Shown here piece after piece: positions 49,472-60,756 of a stretch of 64,000 nucleotides of DNA (position 1 is the stretch's first letter; each line of letters starts with the position of its first letter). This stretch comes from Verpa conica (taxonomy: Eukaryota > Ascomycota > Pezizomycetes > Pezizales > Morchellaceae). Where the stretch lies: positions 1,674,001 through 1,738,000 of the forward strand of contig JAUFSD010000009.1 of NCBI GenBank assembly GCA_033030425.1, given 5' to 3'. The notes beneath the pieces were generated by a model. That model saw only the letters and a list, made by a program, of their open reading frames with translations. It was not told where the DNA came from and ran no database searches. Made by a program: the position numbers and the translations under genes.

Positions 49472-51138
49472 GGGGGGACGTTTATCGGATGGGTACGGTT
49501 TGTAGGGAGGTGAGCTAAGAATTCGTCAGTCAGTAGGGGAATAAAGGCAGTTGCTAGAGCGGGAGAGAGGTATATATACTCAATAAACCAAGTATTCCAA
49601 ATATTGACGATATCCTTCATCAGTCCACGGCTTTCCACTCTTGCATCCAATGCACAATGAAATAGACACTGTAGCAGTAGTTTAACCTCCTCATCACTTT
49701 CTTTAAAGTATTCCGCCGCATTGAAACTCAGGGTCCAATCTTTCATCCCCTCTACCATCTCCCTGACCCTTGGATTGTTCGTGTCTCCGGGACGAATATC
49801 AAACAAAGTTCCAAGCTCCTCGCCGCTCAGAATTGCCCAAACCAGCAATCCATACGAGAATACATCCGTCTTCATCAGCTGCTTCCAGTCTCTTGGCTTC
49901 TGCCATTCAGGATCATTCCACGGCCATGTCCGCCCCCTCAATTTCCACCTCTTTCTCATAGCGCTCTCTTTGTCCAGAGGTCTACTCTCAAGTTTCCACC
50001 CAAACTCTTCGTCGTCCGTTCTGACCATCAAGCTCTCCGAAGCCTTAATTTCCCCACCCACACTGAACCCGAAATCAGCTAGTTTCGCCACTACGCCTCC
50101 AGAATTGTCGTCGAAAACCAGTACATTCCCCAGCTTTACATCCCCATGTACAACCCCACACTTGTGCAGTACGTATAGCCCCTCGGCAACATCCCTACAC
50201 AACTTCAAACGGCCATCGAAGCCCAAGGACCTGTACTCCTCTGTCTTCCTAAACTCCTGCAGGTTCCCATGCCTTGCATACTCTATCAATATCGCGGGAA
50301 CTAGTCTCGGTGCGCCGATCTTTTCCACTCCCGGTTGAAACCACCGACTCTCGCACTGCCAGCTGACACCCAAGAAATCCACAATATTTCGGTGGAGGTA
50401 TAACGGCGAATGTGTCAGGACCTGTACCTCCAGAATGACCGCCTTCAATGCCTGCTTATCTGCGCCATCCTTCAGGTTCCCAAAGACGTCCAGCTCAATC
50501 AGCGGGCGCTTACACGTTACCGCATCAGTTATATAACCCCTCGGGCCATCGACAAGATTCTGGGACTCTGCGACGACAAGGCGCTTTGGCCAGGAGTTTT
50601 GTATGGTTAGATGGGCGGGGAGAGGGATCCGCGAGACATTGAAGGTCTTGCCACGGCCGATGAACTCTGTTGTTTCGGCGCTGTAGGAAGAGAGACCCAT
50701 GGAGGGGGCGTTTGTAAAGTTGTAGCATTGAGTGAGGTTGTCGATGGAGTTTGTGATGCAGCGAACGAGGGCGAGGAGAGTTGATGATGAGCGGGTGGGA
50801 AGTACAGCAGTGGGATATAGAGAACGGGGGAAACGGGGGTCGGAGGTGGCTTTAGGGTAGGGGGAGGTGGAGGTGGAGAGGGAAGAGGAAGAGGGGGAAG
50901 AGGGCCTGGGGTGGGGGATATCGTCGGCAGAGGATGAAGCGATAGCGTAGGACGAGGAGGAGACCGCGATGCCACGGCGGGGAAGCCGGAAGGCGGAGGA
51001 GGTGGTGGCATTGTCGATAGAGGGCGGATATGGAGTGGAGGGGGCGGAAGAGGCGGCAGAGGAGGAGGAGGAGGCGATAGGGACACCGCGGCGGGGAAGG
51101 CGGAAGCGGGGAGCGGCGGAGGAGGAAGGGGAAGACAT
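49468..51138 (-). CDS. Serine/threonine-type protein kinase (probably the N-terminal half of a kinase-ankyrin gene)
   Basis: 556 aa, single exon. Residues 1-120 are low-complexity Ser/Pro with a motif present twice (FRLPRRGV at 12-19 and FRLPRRGI at 50-57). The kinase domain spans roughly 155-530: a Gly-loop-like GRGKTFNV (161-168), a candidate beta-3 lysine in DAVTCK (210), an alpha-C glutamate (ILEVQVL, 237), the catalytic loop HGDVKLGNVL (331-340; HGD for HRD, common in this fungal group), DFG at 355-357, and NDPEW then TDVFSYGLLVWAIL as APE/F-helix equivalents. The key residues are present, so it may be active. It shares about 830 bp of divergent promoter with the HeLo-pseudokinase gene at 51971. 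Stop TGA lies within ATGA of the ankyrin ORF. Confidence 0.88.
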   Translation of the reverse strand: MSSPSSSAAPRFRLPRRGVPIASSSSSAASSAPSTPYPPSIDNATTSSAFRLPRRGIAVSSSSYAIASSSADDIPHPRPSSPSSSSLSTSTSPYPKATSDPRFPRSLYPTAVLPTRSSSTLLALVRCITNSIDNLTQCYNFTNAPSMGLSSYSAETTEFIGRGKTFNVSRIPLPAHLTIQNSWPKRLVVAESQNLVDGPRGYITDAVTCKRPLIELDVFGNLKDGADKQALKAVILEVQVLTHSPLYLHRNIVDFLGVSWQCESRWFQPGVEKIGAPRLVPAILIEYARHGNLQEFRKTEEYRSLGFDGRLKLCRDVAEGLYVLHKCGVVHGDVKLGNVLVFDDNSGGVVAKLADFGFSVGGEIKASESLMVRTDDEEFGWKLESRPLDKESAMRKRWKLRGRTWPWNDPEWQKPRDWKQLMKTDVFSYGLLVWAILSGEELGTLFDIRPGDTNNPRVREMVEGMKDWTLSFNAAEYFKESDEEVKLLLQCLFHCALDARVESRGLMKDIVNIWNTWFIEYIYLSPALATAFIPLLTDEFLAHLPTNRTHPINVPP

Positions 51139-51970
51139 TGTCCAATGTGACTTACAGCGAAATACAGAGCCAAGCCACCTCTCAAGTGAATATAACGATA
51201 TAATTCAAACAGATGCCAGATGGCCATGGCATCTGAGGACATCTTAAAGAGCGCATTCCCTAGGGGTGCGGTAGTGAGGCTCAGCATATCTCAAGGCAGC
51301 AGCACCGTAATTATAGGGATTACTATGCATGAGGGTGGTGATAGTCGTGATAGAGTGGAGCGGATCTATTATCCGCCTCGCGCCCGCCTCGCCCGCCTCA
51401 GCCTCAACTAGGCACCAGTCGTATTATGCACCGTTCACCTGCTTACTCTATAGGATTATGTCAACAGGGGGGAGGGTTGTATATCTCTGGAGGAGCAGTA
51501 TTATGTAGTCTAATTACTAACAACTATGCTCTATCCTATACAGACTCATATTATCCACGCCCAGCCTTCTTGCGATTGGTAGTAAATATTACGTATACTA
51601 CCACCGCAATAGATTTCTTCCCATCATTTGTGCTACCTTCTGGCCAAAAGAGATAGCTGTCAGTCGTCATGAAATAGAAGAGTTATTTTTAGGGGGGGCG
51701 AAGTGGATGCTGGTACGAGCGATCACCCACCGCATGTGTCTATATTTTCATAACAAGTACGAACTAGTTATTAAAAATAGTAGGGATAACTACTAATGGC
51801 TAAAACATATAGTAATATCCGTAGTAATTCCCCCAGTACTCGGTACTACAGCCACTCGGTCACGTGATCAAGTTGGACTTGGCGATATGACTATATCCTG
51901 CAGAAGATTGCTCCCCCCCGACTAGATATCTCTACTGCCCTACAAGATATCTACAAGATATACCTACAAA
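51139..51970. promoter_or_regulatory. Divergent promoter between kinase-ankyrin and HeLo-pseudokinase genes
   Basis: About 830 bp separating two head-to-head start codons. AT-rich in its right half with short TA-rich words but no single clear TATA box. Shared regulation of the two genes is an inference from arrangement. Confidence 0.4.
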
Positions 51971-53665
51971 ATGGAACTCGCTGGCTTGATCGTCGGCGTG
52001 GTCCCCATCGCCGTACAGCTCTTCCAGTCTACACTCTACCTCTACAGCACTTATACAGACTCTCAGGACTTTGGAAAGCTTTCTACAAAGTACCATACCC
52101 TCCTCCGCATCCAGCACCGCCGCTATGAGAACTGGGGCGAATACATTGGCCTGGATAAAGGGTCCCTCTCTCCGCAGTTTGAAGCATCGGTGGGGAAGGT
52201 GGATATAGAGCTGATTCTAGATGTATTGGCACTTATAGCGACATCGCTGATGGAGGCGGGCAAGATTGGGAAGAAATATAAGTTCAGCGATAGCGGTGAT
52301 GATAAACCTATAGCATCCATCCCCGCCCGCCAGGCGCGCCATGCCAAACTCGCACAGGAACTCAAGTCCCGTGTCTCTCTCTCCTCCGCCCTCAAGTTTG
52401 TCGTCATAGACAAGCCCAAGTTTGAAGCTCTCATCGCAGACCTTGACGCTTTCAATGACGGTCTCGAGAAGCTGACGCTGAACCACCAAAAATCCCTCCA
52501 GTCGAAGCTTCTCCTCCAGATGCTCGACACACAGTCTTCCCCGAACTTGACGCAGCTCGCAGCTGCAACGGCGTCCCATTATCCCCTCATGTCCGAGACG
52601 GCTGGGCGAAAAGCAACTTTCCTAGACCTCCGTGAGAGGCAGCTAGCCCAGAAGAACTTGGTCACATATAATGCCTTAGATGATGACCCCGAACTAAAGC
52701 TCAACTATAGCGAGATGACCATTGTAAAGCAGAAGCATCCATCAGGGCGAGAGTTTGGGACGTATAAGGGGTCACCAGTAATGGTGGAGTGGAAGATTCT
52801 CTCTGACGAGATCTCGGAAAACCAGAGCCTTTGCCGTATCCGTGATCTCGTAAAATTCCTTTCTATCAATAACCCTCCCACCAACGAGAACCCAACACAC
52901 CTCCTCCCCTGTCTTGGGTACTTTCCCTCTATACCTCTTTATGCCTTACAGAGCTGACAAATCCACAGCTACCTCCGCATACCTGGTACTACCTCCCGGG
53001 TCGCCCTCGTATATTCCACAACACCTCACGAATATAATACCTTATTCTCCCTGCTCACTGATCCTGCAAATGAATACTTCCCACTCGGTACACGCTTCCG
53101 TCTCGCCCTCTGCCTTTGCGAGTCCCTCTTCTACCTTCACCTGACTGGTTGGCTCCACAAGGCCCTCCACAGCACCAACGTCCTGGTCTCTGGCCCACCC
53201 TCCAACCCTGCACTCTTGATCCCTCATATCGCCGGTTTTACCGCCGCCCGCCTCGATGGGGCCGCCGAGATCTCTGAAAAGATAGCTATGGATGCAAGGC
53301 TAGATATATACCAGCACCCGGACTACCAGGAGTCAAATAAGGACGATACATCTTACAGGCAGGAGTACGATATCTACTCGCTAGGCCTGGTGTTACTGGA
53401 GATTGGCATGTGGACGCCGGTAGAGGTAGCGGGAGGGTATAGTGCGAGACGATATAATGGGAAAAAGTTTAGGGAAAAGTTACTGAAGAAAGGCCCGGTG
53501 GAGAGTTTGGGGTTTACAATGGGGGTGGGGTATAGGAGAGCTGTGCAGTGGTGCTTAGAGGGTGTGTGGGACCAGGGCTGGGAGGATATGAAAGAAAAAG
53601 ATAAAGCGGGAGTATTCTGGGAGAGGGTAGTGGTGGAGATAAGGAGAGGGGCGGTGGGAGAGTAG
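51971..53665 (+). CDS. HeLo-domain protein with a C-terminal pseudokinase
   Basis: Two exons, 51971-52917 and 52969-53665; 547 aa. The N-terminal 215 residues match the HET-s/LopB (HeLo) type. They start with a hydrophobic helix (MELAGLIVGVVPIAVQLFQS), followed by YLYSTYTDSQDFGKLSTKYHTLLRIQHRRYENWGEYIGL and further amphipathic helices. In HET-S this domain attacks the plasma membrane to kill the cell. Residues about 250-547 are a kinase fold: VEWK keeps the beta-3 lysine (275), but the catalytic loop reads HKALHSTNVLV (379-389), without the aspartate, and DFG is replaced by GFT (405-407). QHPDYQ and YDIYSLGLVLLEIGMW mark the activation segment and F helix. This layout is analogous to animal MLKL (killer helix bundle plus pseudokinase) and is known in fungi as HeLo-kinase proteins. 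Confidence 0.9.
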
Positions 53666-54372
53666 TGGAGAGAATCTACGGAGGTCTCCAGAGGAGGTGT
53701 GCTCAAAGGAAAGTGTGCTTAAGGTTTATCAGTAGTCAAGGCTCTTGGTTCACCAAACACACAATAGCCTTCAGAGACACACAACCACGATCAGCAGCCC
53801 TAAATGCACATCCGTCCCTCCTAACTGATATGTACCTACATATCATGAGATACACCCATCTTTCAAGCATTTTTGATATCGGCTTACGGCACCTCCCGCT
53901 CTTGACATACTCTGGTTAATTTCTTCTAATCCCTTAGCGGAAGTACGCGATAATTTACATATTGAATTAAGCTTCTTGCACAAGAAATATATTTGGAAGC
54001 TGCAACTGAGGCTGGTATCTGGGCTGGGGACGTGCCAGATGAGAGTAACCTCCTAGGGTACCGGTTTTGCTTGCATCCATATACTCTTAGTACTAAATAT
54101 TTGTTTCCGGTAGCCTATCAATAGTGGATTAATAAACACTAAATGCACCTATGACCAATAGATTAGATTAGATACGTAACCTTTGATTTTTATTAGACCA
54201 CCACAGAGCCGCACCTTATTTAGACTTTTAAAAATAAGAAAACCACTAATCCAGAGGAAGAACGCAAAGCTTTTAATATCATAAGCGACCGAAAATTGAG
54301 TTAGAGGATTGTAAATACAAGGTTACACCGACTTCGCAGCTGGATACTTCCCTAATGTCAACGCCATATATA
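53666..54372. other. Intergenic between HeLo gene and MITE
   Basis: 3' flank of the HeLo-pseudokinase gene. No gene seen. Confidence 0.5.
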
Positions 54373-54781
54373 ATCAACTATGGAAGAGCAAATGTGTTAT
54401 AGTTCAATTTCCCACCGGTGGTAAAATAATGGACAAACACACTGGAGTACAGTATAAAACTGGACCATCTGTCTAGAATACTATAGTGGTCCACAATAGC
54501 CCACTGGTTTAACACAAATATCTCACACATAACTATCCCTTTAATCCTAATCTAGACCTTATCTTTCCCTTTAGAGGCAATAGCCAAGAATCCAGCTTCA
54601 AGTGGTGCTTCATGTATTTTAATTGGTAAATTTTCATGTCTTACTTAATCTTTTAATTGTGGACCATCATAGTATTCTAGACAGATAGTCCGGTTTTATA
54701 CTGTATTCCAGCATGTTTGCCCATGATTTTACCACCAGTGGGAAAATCAATTTTTGACACATTTGACGCCCCATAATCAAC
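54373..54781. mobile_element. Foldback MITE with about 120-bp terminal inverted repeats and target-site duplication
   Basis: The element spans 54379-54775 (397 bp) from TATGG to CCATA. Left and right arms of about 120 bp are imperfect reverse complements, sharing words such as ACAGTATAAAAC and ATCTGTCTAGAATACTAT. It is flanked on both sides by ATCAAC (54373-54378 and 54776-54781), a 6-bp target-site duplication. The interior of about 160 bp has no open frame, so it depends on a transposase elsewhere. Good preservation of the arms points to fairly recent insertion. Confidence 0.85.
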
Positions 54782-55550
54782 GAGCATACGCATGCAATTA
54801 CAGAGCAGGAGTAGGGTTAGTATAAGAATTATGAGTAATGAGAGTTACACATTTAGCAAACATGTCGCCGGTCTCAAACACGGAAGTCTACGCCGTGGGA
54901 GAAACCTCGAGAAATTTCTTTTGCTGGCGTATTTAGTACTTGTTGAATACTCTCCGGTCTTGCGTAAGAAGTGACAGCGCTTGGAAGACTGTGCTTGCAA
55001 CCAAGAAAACTGTGATCGGAAACAAATCCCGGATTTATGCGGTTATTGATACGTACAGCTGATAGGGCAGGAATTTAAACCACCGCTCGTGTGGAGCTTC
55101 AGGGTGAAATTATTAAGTTGACAGTTATGCGGCTATAGGAGTAGTGGCGGTTGGAGCGGGGAATGATACATGTAGCTTAGTGTTGCTAAATACCTTAACA
55201 CAGACTAGTATTCCCATGTATTAAATACCTAAAAGGTTTTATTGTGCATGACCTATGTATATATCGTACTGGGGGGCCCTACTGTGAAGATACAAGCAAC
55301 ATAATGATAGTTCGATAATATCAAGCTAGAGGGGGGGAAGCCCGACCTCTTATACCCTACATGCCTGTAGATCAACCGCTGTCGGCCATACTCCAACACC
55401 CACTGCTGTTTGCACCTCTGGTCTTTTCTAGTGGGCTTCATTTATAATCATAGCTCTCATTTGAATGAACTCCCCGTCGTCGCTCATACAAATCTTACTA
55501 GGTATAGAATATTAAACATAAAAAAAGAAGTACAAATGTTTCGACTCAAA
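54782..55550. other. Intergenic
   Basis: No gene seen between the MITE and the 3' end of the Cys-rich gene. Confidence 0.5.
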
Positions 55551-56879
55551 TCAGGGCAATAAAACAACAGAAGCTATAACACTGATAACTAGCATAGGCA
55601 GCAATTTAGTAAGACCCATAATCAAGGAGCCACATCTACTAATCAAACCACCACCACCACTACTACTACCACCAATGACTATACTAGTACTTGCTGAACT
55701 AGCTCTTCTGCTAGTCGGTAAAGAAATACTCGTCGTTCCTCTTACAATTGTTGGGGTCGTAGCTGATGAGCCAGCCGGCAGCCCAATCCCCGGATTTGCC
55801 GTGGTAGTTGTAGAGACTGGCTGGGGATTCCCCGTGTCTGATGGAGGAGGAACTGCGAGCGAGGTTGGCGGGGGAGTGTCTGGAGGAGGAGGCACGGTCA
55901 CTGATGCAACTGAATTTGCGCCTAGGGAATATTCGGTGCTTGTCGTATACCAGAGGACTCCAAAAGAGTATGACCATGAATAGTAGTAGTAGTATGTGTA
56001 GTAGCTACTGCCATCCCAGCATCTGGGCTGGCTTTGGGAGTCATAGAAACACCAGCTGCCTGAACGGCAGCAGAAACGGTTGTCCGGGCATAGGTTGTAT
56101 CCAGCACTATTATTCGCAAGAGTCAGTGATGAAATTGCTCCTTACCCGGCGGGAACTTACTTAGCACAGGATTTTCTGGTTGACGGTGGCGGGGCTGGAG
56201 TTGTTGTCACAGCTATAGTCGTAAGGGCTAGAGAGGGGGTTACTGTAGACGGTTCTACCTCAGTTGTCACTGCAGGAGGAGCTATTGCGCTGGAGGTTCT
56301 CGCATTAAAGTCATAGCAAACACGTAAACCATCATCATATATAGCACAGCTCAAGCCTCCATAACACTAAGGATATAGTTCAGTAGGCGTCCTGTGATAG
56401 TAAAATTTAAAGGAGTGGAGTACTCACGCATCCACCTCCTTTACAGCACTCCCCACCAGCACCACACTAAAAATTTAGTCAGGTTTGACCTAGACTTGCA
56501 ACATAACTAGTGAAATGATACTTACACATTTCCTATTCTCGCAACACACTTGTCCCGCGTAGCAAAATGTACCCCCCTGGCAGCAGGTATACGTTGCTGG
56601 ATCAGCACAGCCTACATTCTCGCAACACCTTAGCCCGGCCGAGCAACACCCGTTTCCGCAGTAGGATCTCGGGGCATAGCAAGCCTGCCGGCCGAAGAGG
56701 TCACGTGGTGAAATAATTCCAGCCGCCGGTGTACTTTCTAAACCTGGGTTGTTATCGATACGTGGAACGAACACGGCGTTGTCGTCGGTGATAATCTCGC
56801 CAGACTCAAGCTCAAACTGACCGCCAAGAGCGAACGCTGCGAAGATTGCGAAGTAGCCGTATAATATAGCCACTTTCAT
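55551..56879 (-). CDS. Secreted Cys-rich protein with Ser/Thr-Pro linkers and GPI-anchor-like C terminus
   Basis: Four exons: 56879-56526, 56466-56428, 56366-56161, 56106-55551; 384 aa. Residues 1-20 are a signal peptide (MKVAILYGYFAIFAAFALGG). Then follow clustered double-cysteine modules: CYAPRSYCGNGCCSAGLRCC, a second one (TYTCCQGGTFCYAGQVCC), then CGAGGECCKGGGC carried by a 39-nt exon, and later YNLCPDNRFCCRSGSWCF. A Thr/Pro-rich linker lies between the third and fourth modules, and a Tyr-rich run (YYTYYYYYSW) follows. A long Ser/Thr/Pro-rich, probably O-glycosylated region ends in small residues (SSSGGGG) plus a hydrophobic tail, typical of a GPI signal. A cell-surface protein bound to membrane or wall is expected. 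The double-Cys modules recall small carbohydrate-binding or protease-inhibitor knots, but I cannot name the family. Confidence 0.85.
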
Positions 56880-59076
56880 GGCTGCTAGTATTCAGTAATG
56901 GGTGTCAATGGATATTTGTCGCTGGCTGTTTGGTATCGAGAGAGAGCTAAAATTCTTACATATACTATAAATCTTTATTTCACTTCTAGAGAGAATAAGA
57001 AGAACTTAAGTAACTATTTGGTCCGGTATGGCTTATTATCCCCCATTATAGGGTGGTGGCCTAGTGACCCTGAAATGTTTCCGACTCTAGGATTTCAAGA
57101 CAACTAGCAGTAAATACGGTTGGTCACATACTCACTCACGAGATTGCGATAGAGAAACTATCCAACGATAGCACAAAGACAAGAAAAATCTCTAAGAGTT
57201 AGTTCTATCTGCTCGTATTGATAATCCAAGGGTATGGTTAAGTTGGAAGTGCTTCATGTTCTGTGCACCAGAAAACTCTTTGTTGATACCTATTAGGCAA
57301 TCAGGCCGTTGCTAGGGTTCTGATATGATCAATTTTCCTGCACCAAAGCTCCCAAGTGTTAGAGGATACGACAGCCTAGTTATGCATACCCCTGTCTTGG
57401 AGCCTATAGTTGTTATAATATACCAATAAAAGGACCCTATAAGACGACTAGAGTATTATCGAGTGGCGCAAAAATGCGGTATATAACATAAAAGTAACAT
57501 CCCTCTTTTGTTATTAAATCAAGTGATTTTTTATTTCTAGGTACCAAACAAAATATGCAGTTACAAACTATATCCTAGAAAAAGAACAAATTCATCCCCC
57601 CTGAAATTCTAGGGTGGCCAGCCAACCGGTGCATCGGCTGGTATTAAAGTTACTAGCGAGTTGCAAATGAATTTATAAATATATCCATTCACATTATACA
57701 AGTCCTTAAAAAGCTACCGATAAACAAGGGCCTCTTACCAGTAGTTACCCGAAGGTAAGGGTTCCTTGAGATGGCGGTGAAACCCTATCACCCATATTCC
57801 AGACAACGATTTGTAGTGGGCTAAGCGGCGGTCAAATTTATCGAGAGTAAGTACTATTACTATATGTAAGTAGTAGCTTTACACAGCACGAGTGCTCTGT
57901 TCGTTTTTCAACCATACAATTGTCTCTGCTATATATCGTGACGCTTACCCAGAGATAGTCTCGGGATCTATCCCTAAAAGAGTTTATCAGTTCACATCTG
58001 TCGTTGGTGCCGGATACTACCGGAAGTCTTACTACATCATTGGTTGAAATGTGCAGGGCACCCAAGGCTAGAAAGATGGGTGCTTTGACCCGGTTTTTTA
58101 GTAACTGAATATGTGTAACTTGAGCTAGGCGGCAGTAGTATTCACTGGGGACTAAGTAGCACAAGATAGTTCATCGGCAGGCCAGAAGTAGTACAAAAAA
58201 AATCACATCTAGGTGAGCAACTCAAAGATTATATGCTGGCGCCTGATTCTAGTTGTAAGTGCAATAGTTAGTATCTATCCTTACTGATTCTCAGATAAGA
58301 CGAAGCATAATTGACTGAATCTTAGAAGCATGACCATTGCTTCACTGTGGATCCCCTTAAATTTTTAATTCTATGCATTCTACGCACAATCACTAAGTTA
58401 TCTGCAGTGCGCAAGGACTGTGGTATGTGACATACTCGGGATTTACCTGTGTGACAATGTTCTTGGCACGCTATACCGACCACAGTAGCCTCTGCTAAAG
58501 CCAAGAGCTAAGGCTGCTACAGGCAACTCTGTCCATAAGAATATTATTTATAAGAATATTCTTAGTAGGCAGCCCCCTAAATCGCCCCACTAGTCTATAT
58601 TTGGAATAATTCCGTCCAGATCCGGCTAGAAAACCTTTCTTATAGGAATATTCTCACTACATTGCTTGAAATTCTCGGTCCCGATCGTATTCTTATAGAG
58701 AGAGTCGCCTGTACTAGTATTTCAGCCTAAGCCAACTCCTGTCAATCCTAGATAGAAGTCTTCTTGCGGGGTTATATGGCTCACCGAAGAAGTTCTGGCC
58801 CCGAGTGATTTCCTATGTCTTATGCTTTCTAGCTACTAGCGGTAACGTATGGGTAAAATTTAGGGGTGGTTTTATAGAATAACATGCTCTATAATCTGTC
58901 ACAGGCTACGAGATTTTTCGATATCAATATTGTTTATAACCGAAACCCGAATACTTTGGATATATCATCTTCAATACAAGAACTCACTTCAGCATAGGAA
59001 AATCCCTCCGCAAAACTCAGATACACCATACCCTACATCGAAATATCAGAGCACATCATAACATAATAAATGACCT
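56880..59076. other. 2.2 kb intergenic tract
   Basis: Promoter of the Cys-rich gene at the left edge. Several AGAATATTCTT-like palindromic words are near 58540-58700. No gene is supported. Confidence 0.5.
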
Positions 59077-59915
59077 TTAACTCTTTCTCATCTCCCCAAA
59101 CGTGCCTCGATAATCCATATACTCTACAACAGTCGCAAAAACTCTCTCAGACCACCAGTTCCTGCTCACAGCAACATTCCTATTGGCAACCATCGATCGC
59201 CAAACACTATCTCGGTAAGTTCTCGTGGTATCCCTCGAAGACCTACACCACTTCTCGTAGTCATCGAATCGGTGGCCAGGCTCTGGTATATCTACTCCGG
59301 ACAACCGGAAAGCTTCCAAGAAACGATCCTGAATATGTTCCCATGGTGGTGGGCCGACCATTCGGTATTGTGTATCTACGATCTCGCGCAACCGCCGGTC
59401 TAGCTCAGTTTTTTGCTCATCACTGAGTCGATCGATATCAAGTGAAGTTATTACTCCTAGGCTCTTGATAGTCACTCCAGGCGGCCCAGGGGGTCCTACT
59501 GCTCCAGGCGGTCCAGGCGGCCCCATTTCTCCTGGAGGTCCAGGGGGTCCCATTGGCCCTGCGGGTCCTGCCGGTCCCATAATTCCAATGGCTCCGGGAT
59601 CACCCCTCTCGCCCCTTTCCCCTCTCTTTCCGCGCTTCCCTTGGTCACCCTTATCTCCTTGAGGACCTTCTGGTCCCCTCTCACCGGTCGGACCCATCAA
59701 CCCTTGTGGTCCCGTTGGTCCTACAGGCCCTGTTGCTACCTCACTTCCTACATATAATAATGCGTCAGTATTAAAAGAAAACTTCCAACCTTTACCGAAG
59801 AGCTGCTTGGGTCTCTCTGGAGGTTTTTTGTTTTTCTAGCTGGTGGGAACATACTATAGCCAAAGCCAAACCCCCCAACATCAGCACCACTACTGCCAGT
59901 ACCGCCACCAGCCAT
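59077..59915 (-). CDS. Collagen-like protein with 29 uninterrupted Gly-X-Y triplets
   Basis: Two exons, 59915-59855 and 59816-59077; 266 aa. A Gly-rich head ([20 protein letters not shown]) is followed by [20 protein letters not shown], then Gly-X-Y triplets from about residue 50 to 136 without a break. These include charged [20 protein letters not shown] and proline-rich [16 protein letters not shown] parts, as expected for a triple helix. The last 130 residues are a globular, charged, Trp/Arg-rich domain ([50 protein letters not shown]) that could trimerise the chain; I do not recognise it. No signal peptide. The 38-bp intron is short; the second possible intron is not needed because the frame reads through. 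If the first intron is not real, the start lies elsewhere. Confidence 0.8.
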
Positions 59916-60756
59916 TTATGTATGCCGTAGAATCGTAAAGGCGTTTATCGTGTATTCCTAACCGGAGCGAGCGTAACGGTGCCGTTGGTTTAGTGTCGCA
60001 AGGGAGGCGTAATCAAGTTATCAAACTGCCAAGAGACTCGCGAATCGTTGATAATCTTGAATGAATTATTCATAAGTACATGGCTTTGATAACCTTAGCT
60101 AGACGCATGATTTGTATATTTTCAGTCTTTCAAAAAAGGGGGTACGTGAGTTTTTTTATTATTTAAGGGAGTGCAATTAACGGACGAGAAGCACATGAGT
60201 CTTAACTGGCTTCTATCTACTATTAAGGTATCGCCAAGTATAACGAGCAGTGCTGTTAAATACACATATTTATGGGTATTTCCTAGCATGACCGGGATGA
60301 TTGGTGGCTTGGCACAGCTCTCATTATCCGCTTACCCGGCCGACTGGCTGACTTTGACTAATCTCCCTTAGCATCTCAGCAGCACCCACCACCGCACCCC
60401 TCTGCGCCTACGACTACCGACTGCCTATGCCCATCTATTTGACAGTATATACAAAACAACTATCCAGATGAGAATGAGAATCTCGAGTATCCAGTGCTCA
60501 TGGGCGGCCTCACAATCGCCGGTGGCTGGGAGCCCCCTTTCACTCTCACCACGCTAAGCCACGTGACGTATACCCGCCCCCCGGGTTTAACACGTCCCTG
60601 CAGCAATCGACGCGTCGCTCTGTCCTAAACACATACCCCGCACCTCATACCTTTCCTACCATCCCTTCTGGTTTTTGAGGTACAATTCTCTCTCTGCGTC
60701 AAGTTCTCCACGCATCCCGATTCAAAGCTGATGGCTCCCGTATTTCTTTCTAGTTT
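59916..60756. other. Divergent intergenic region
   Basis: Shared upstream region of the collagen-like gene (minus) and the eight-exon gene (plus). Pyrimidine-rich just before 60757. An open frame at 60171-60371 has no support. Confidence 0.5.

Noticed and set aside
50607..51287. Proline-rich open frame of 226 aa, minus strand, overlapping the kinase N terminus
   Set aside because: A shadow of the Ser/Pro low-complexity coding region of the kinase in another frame.
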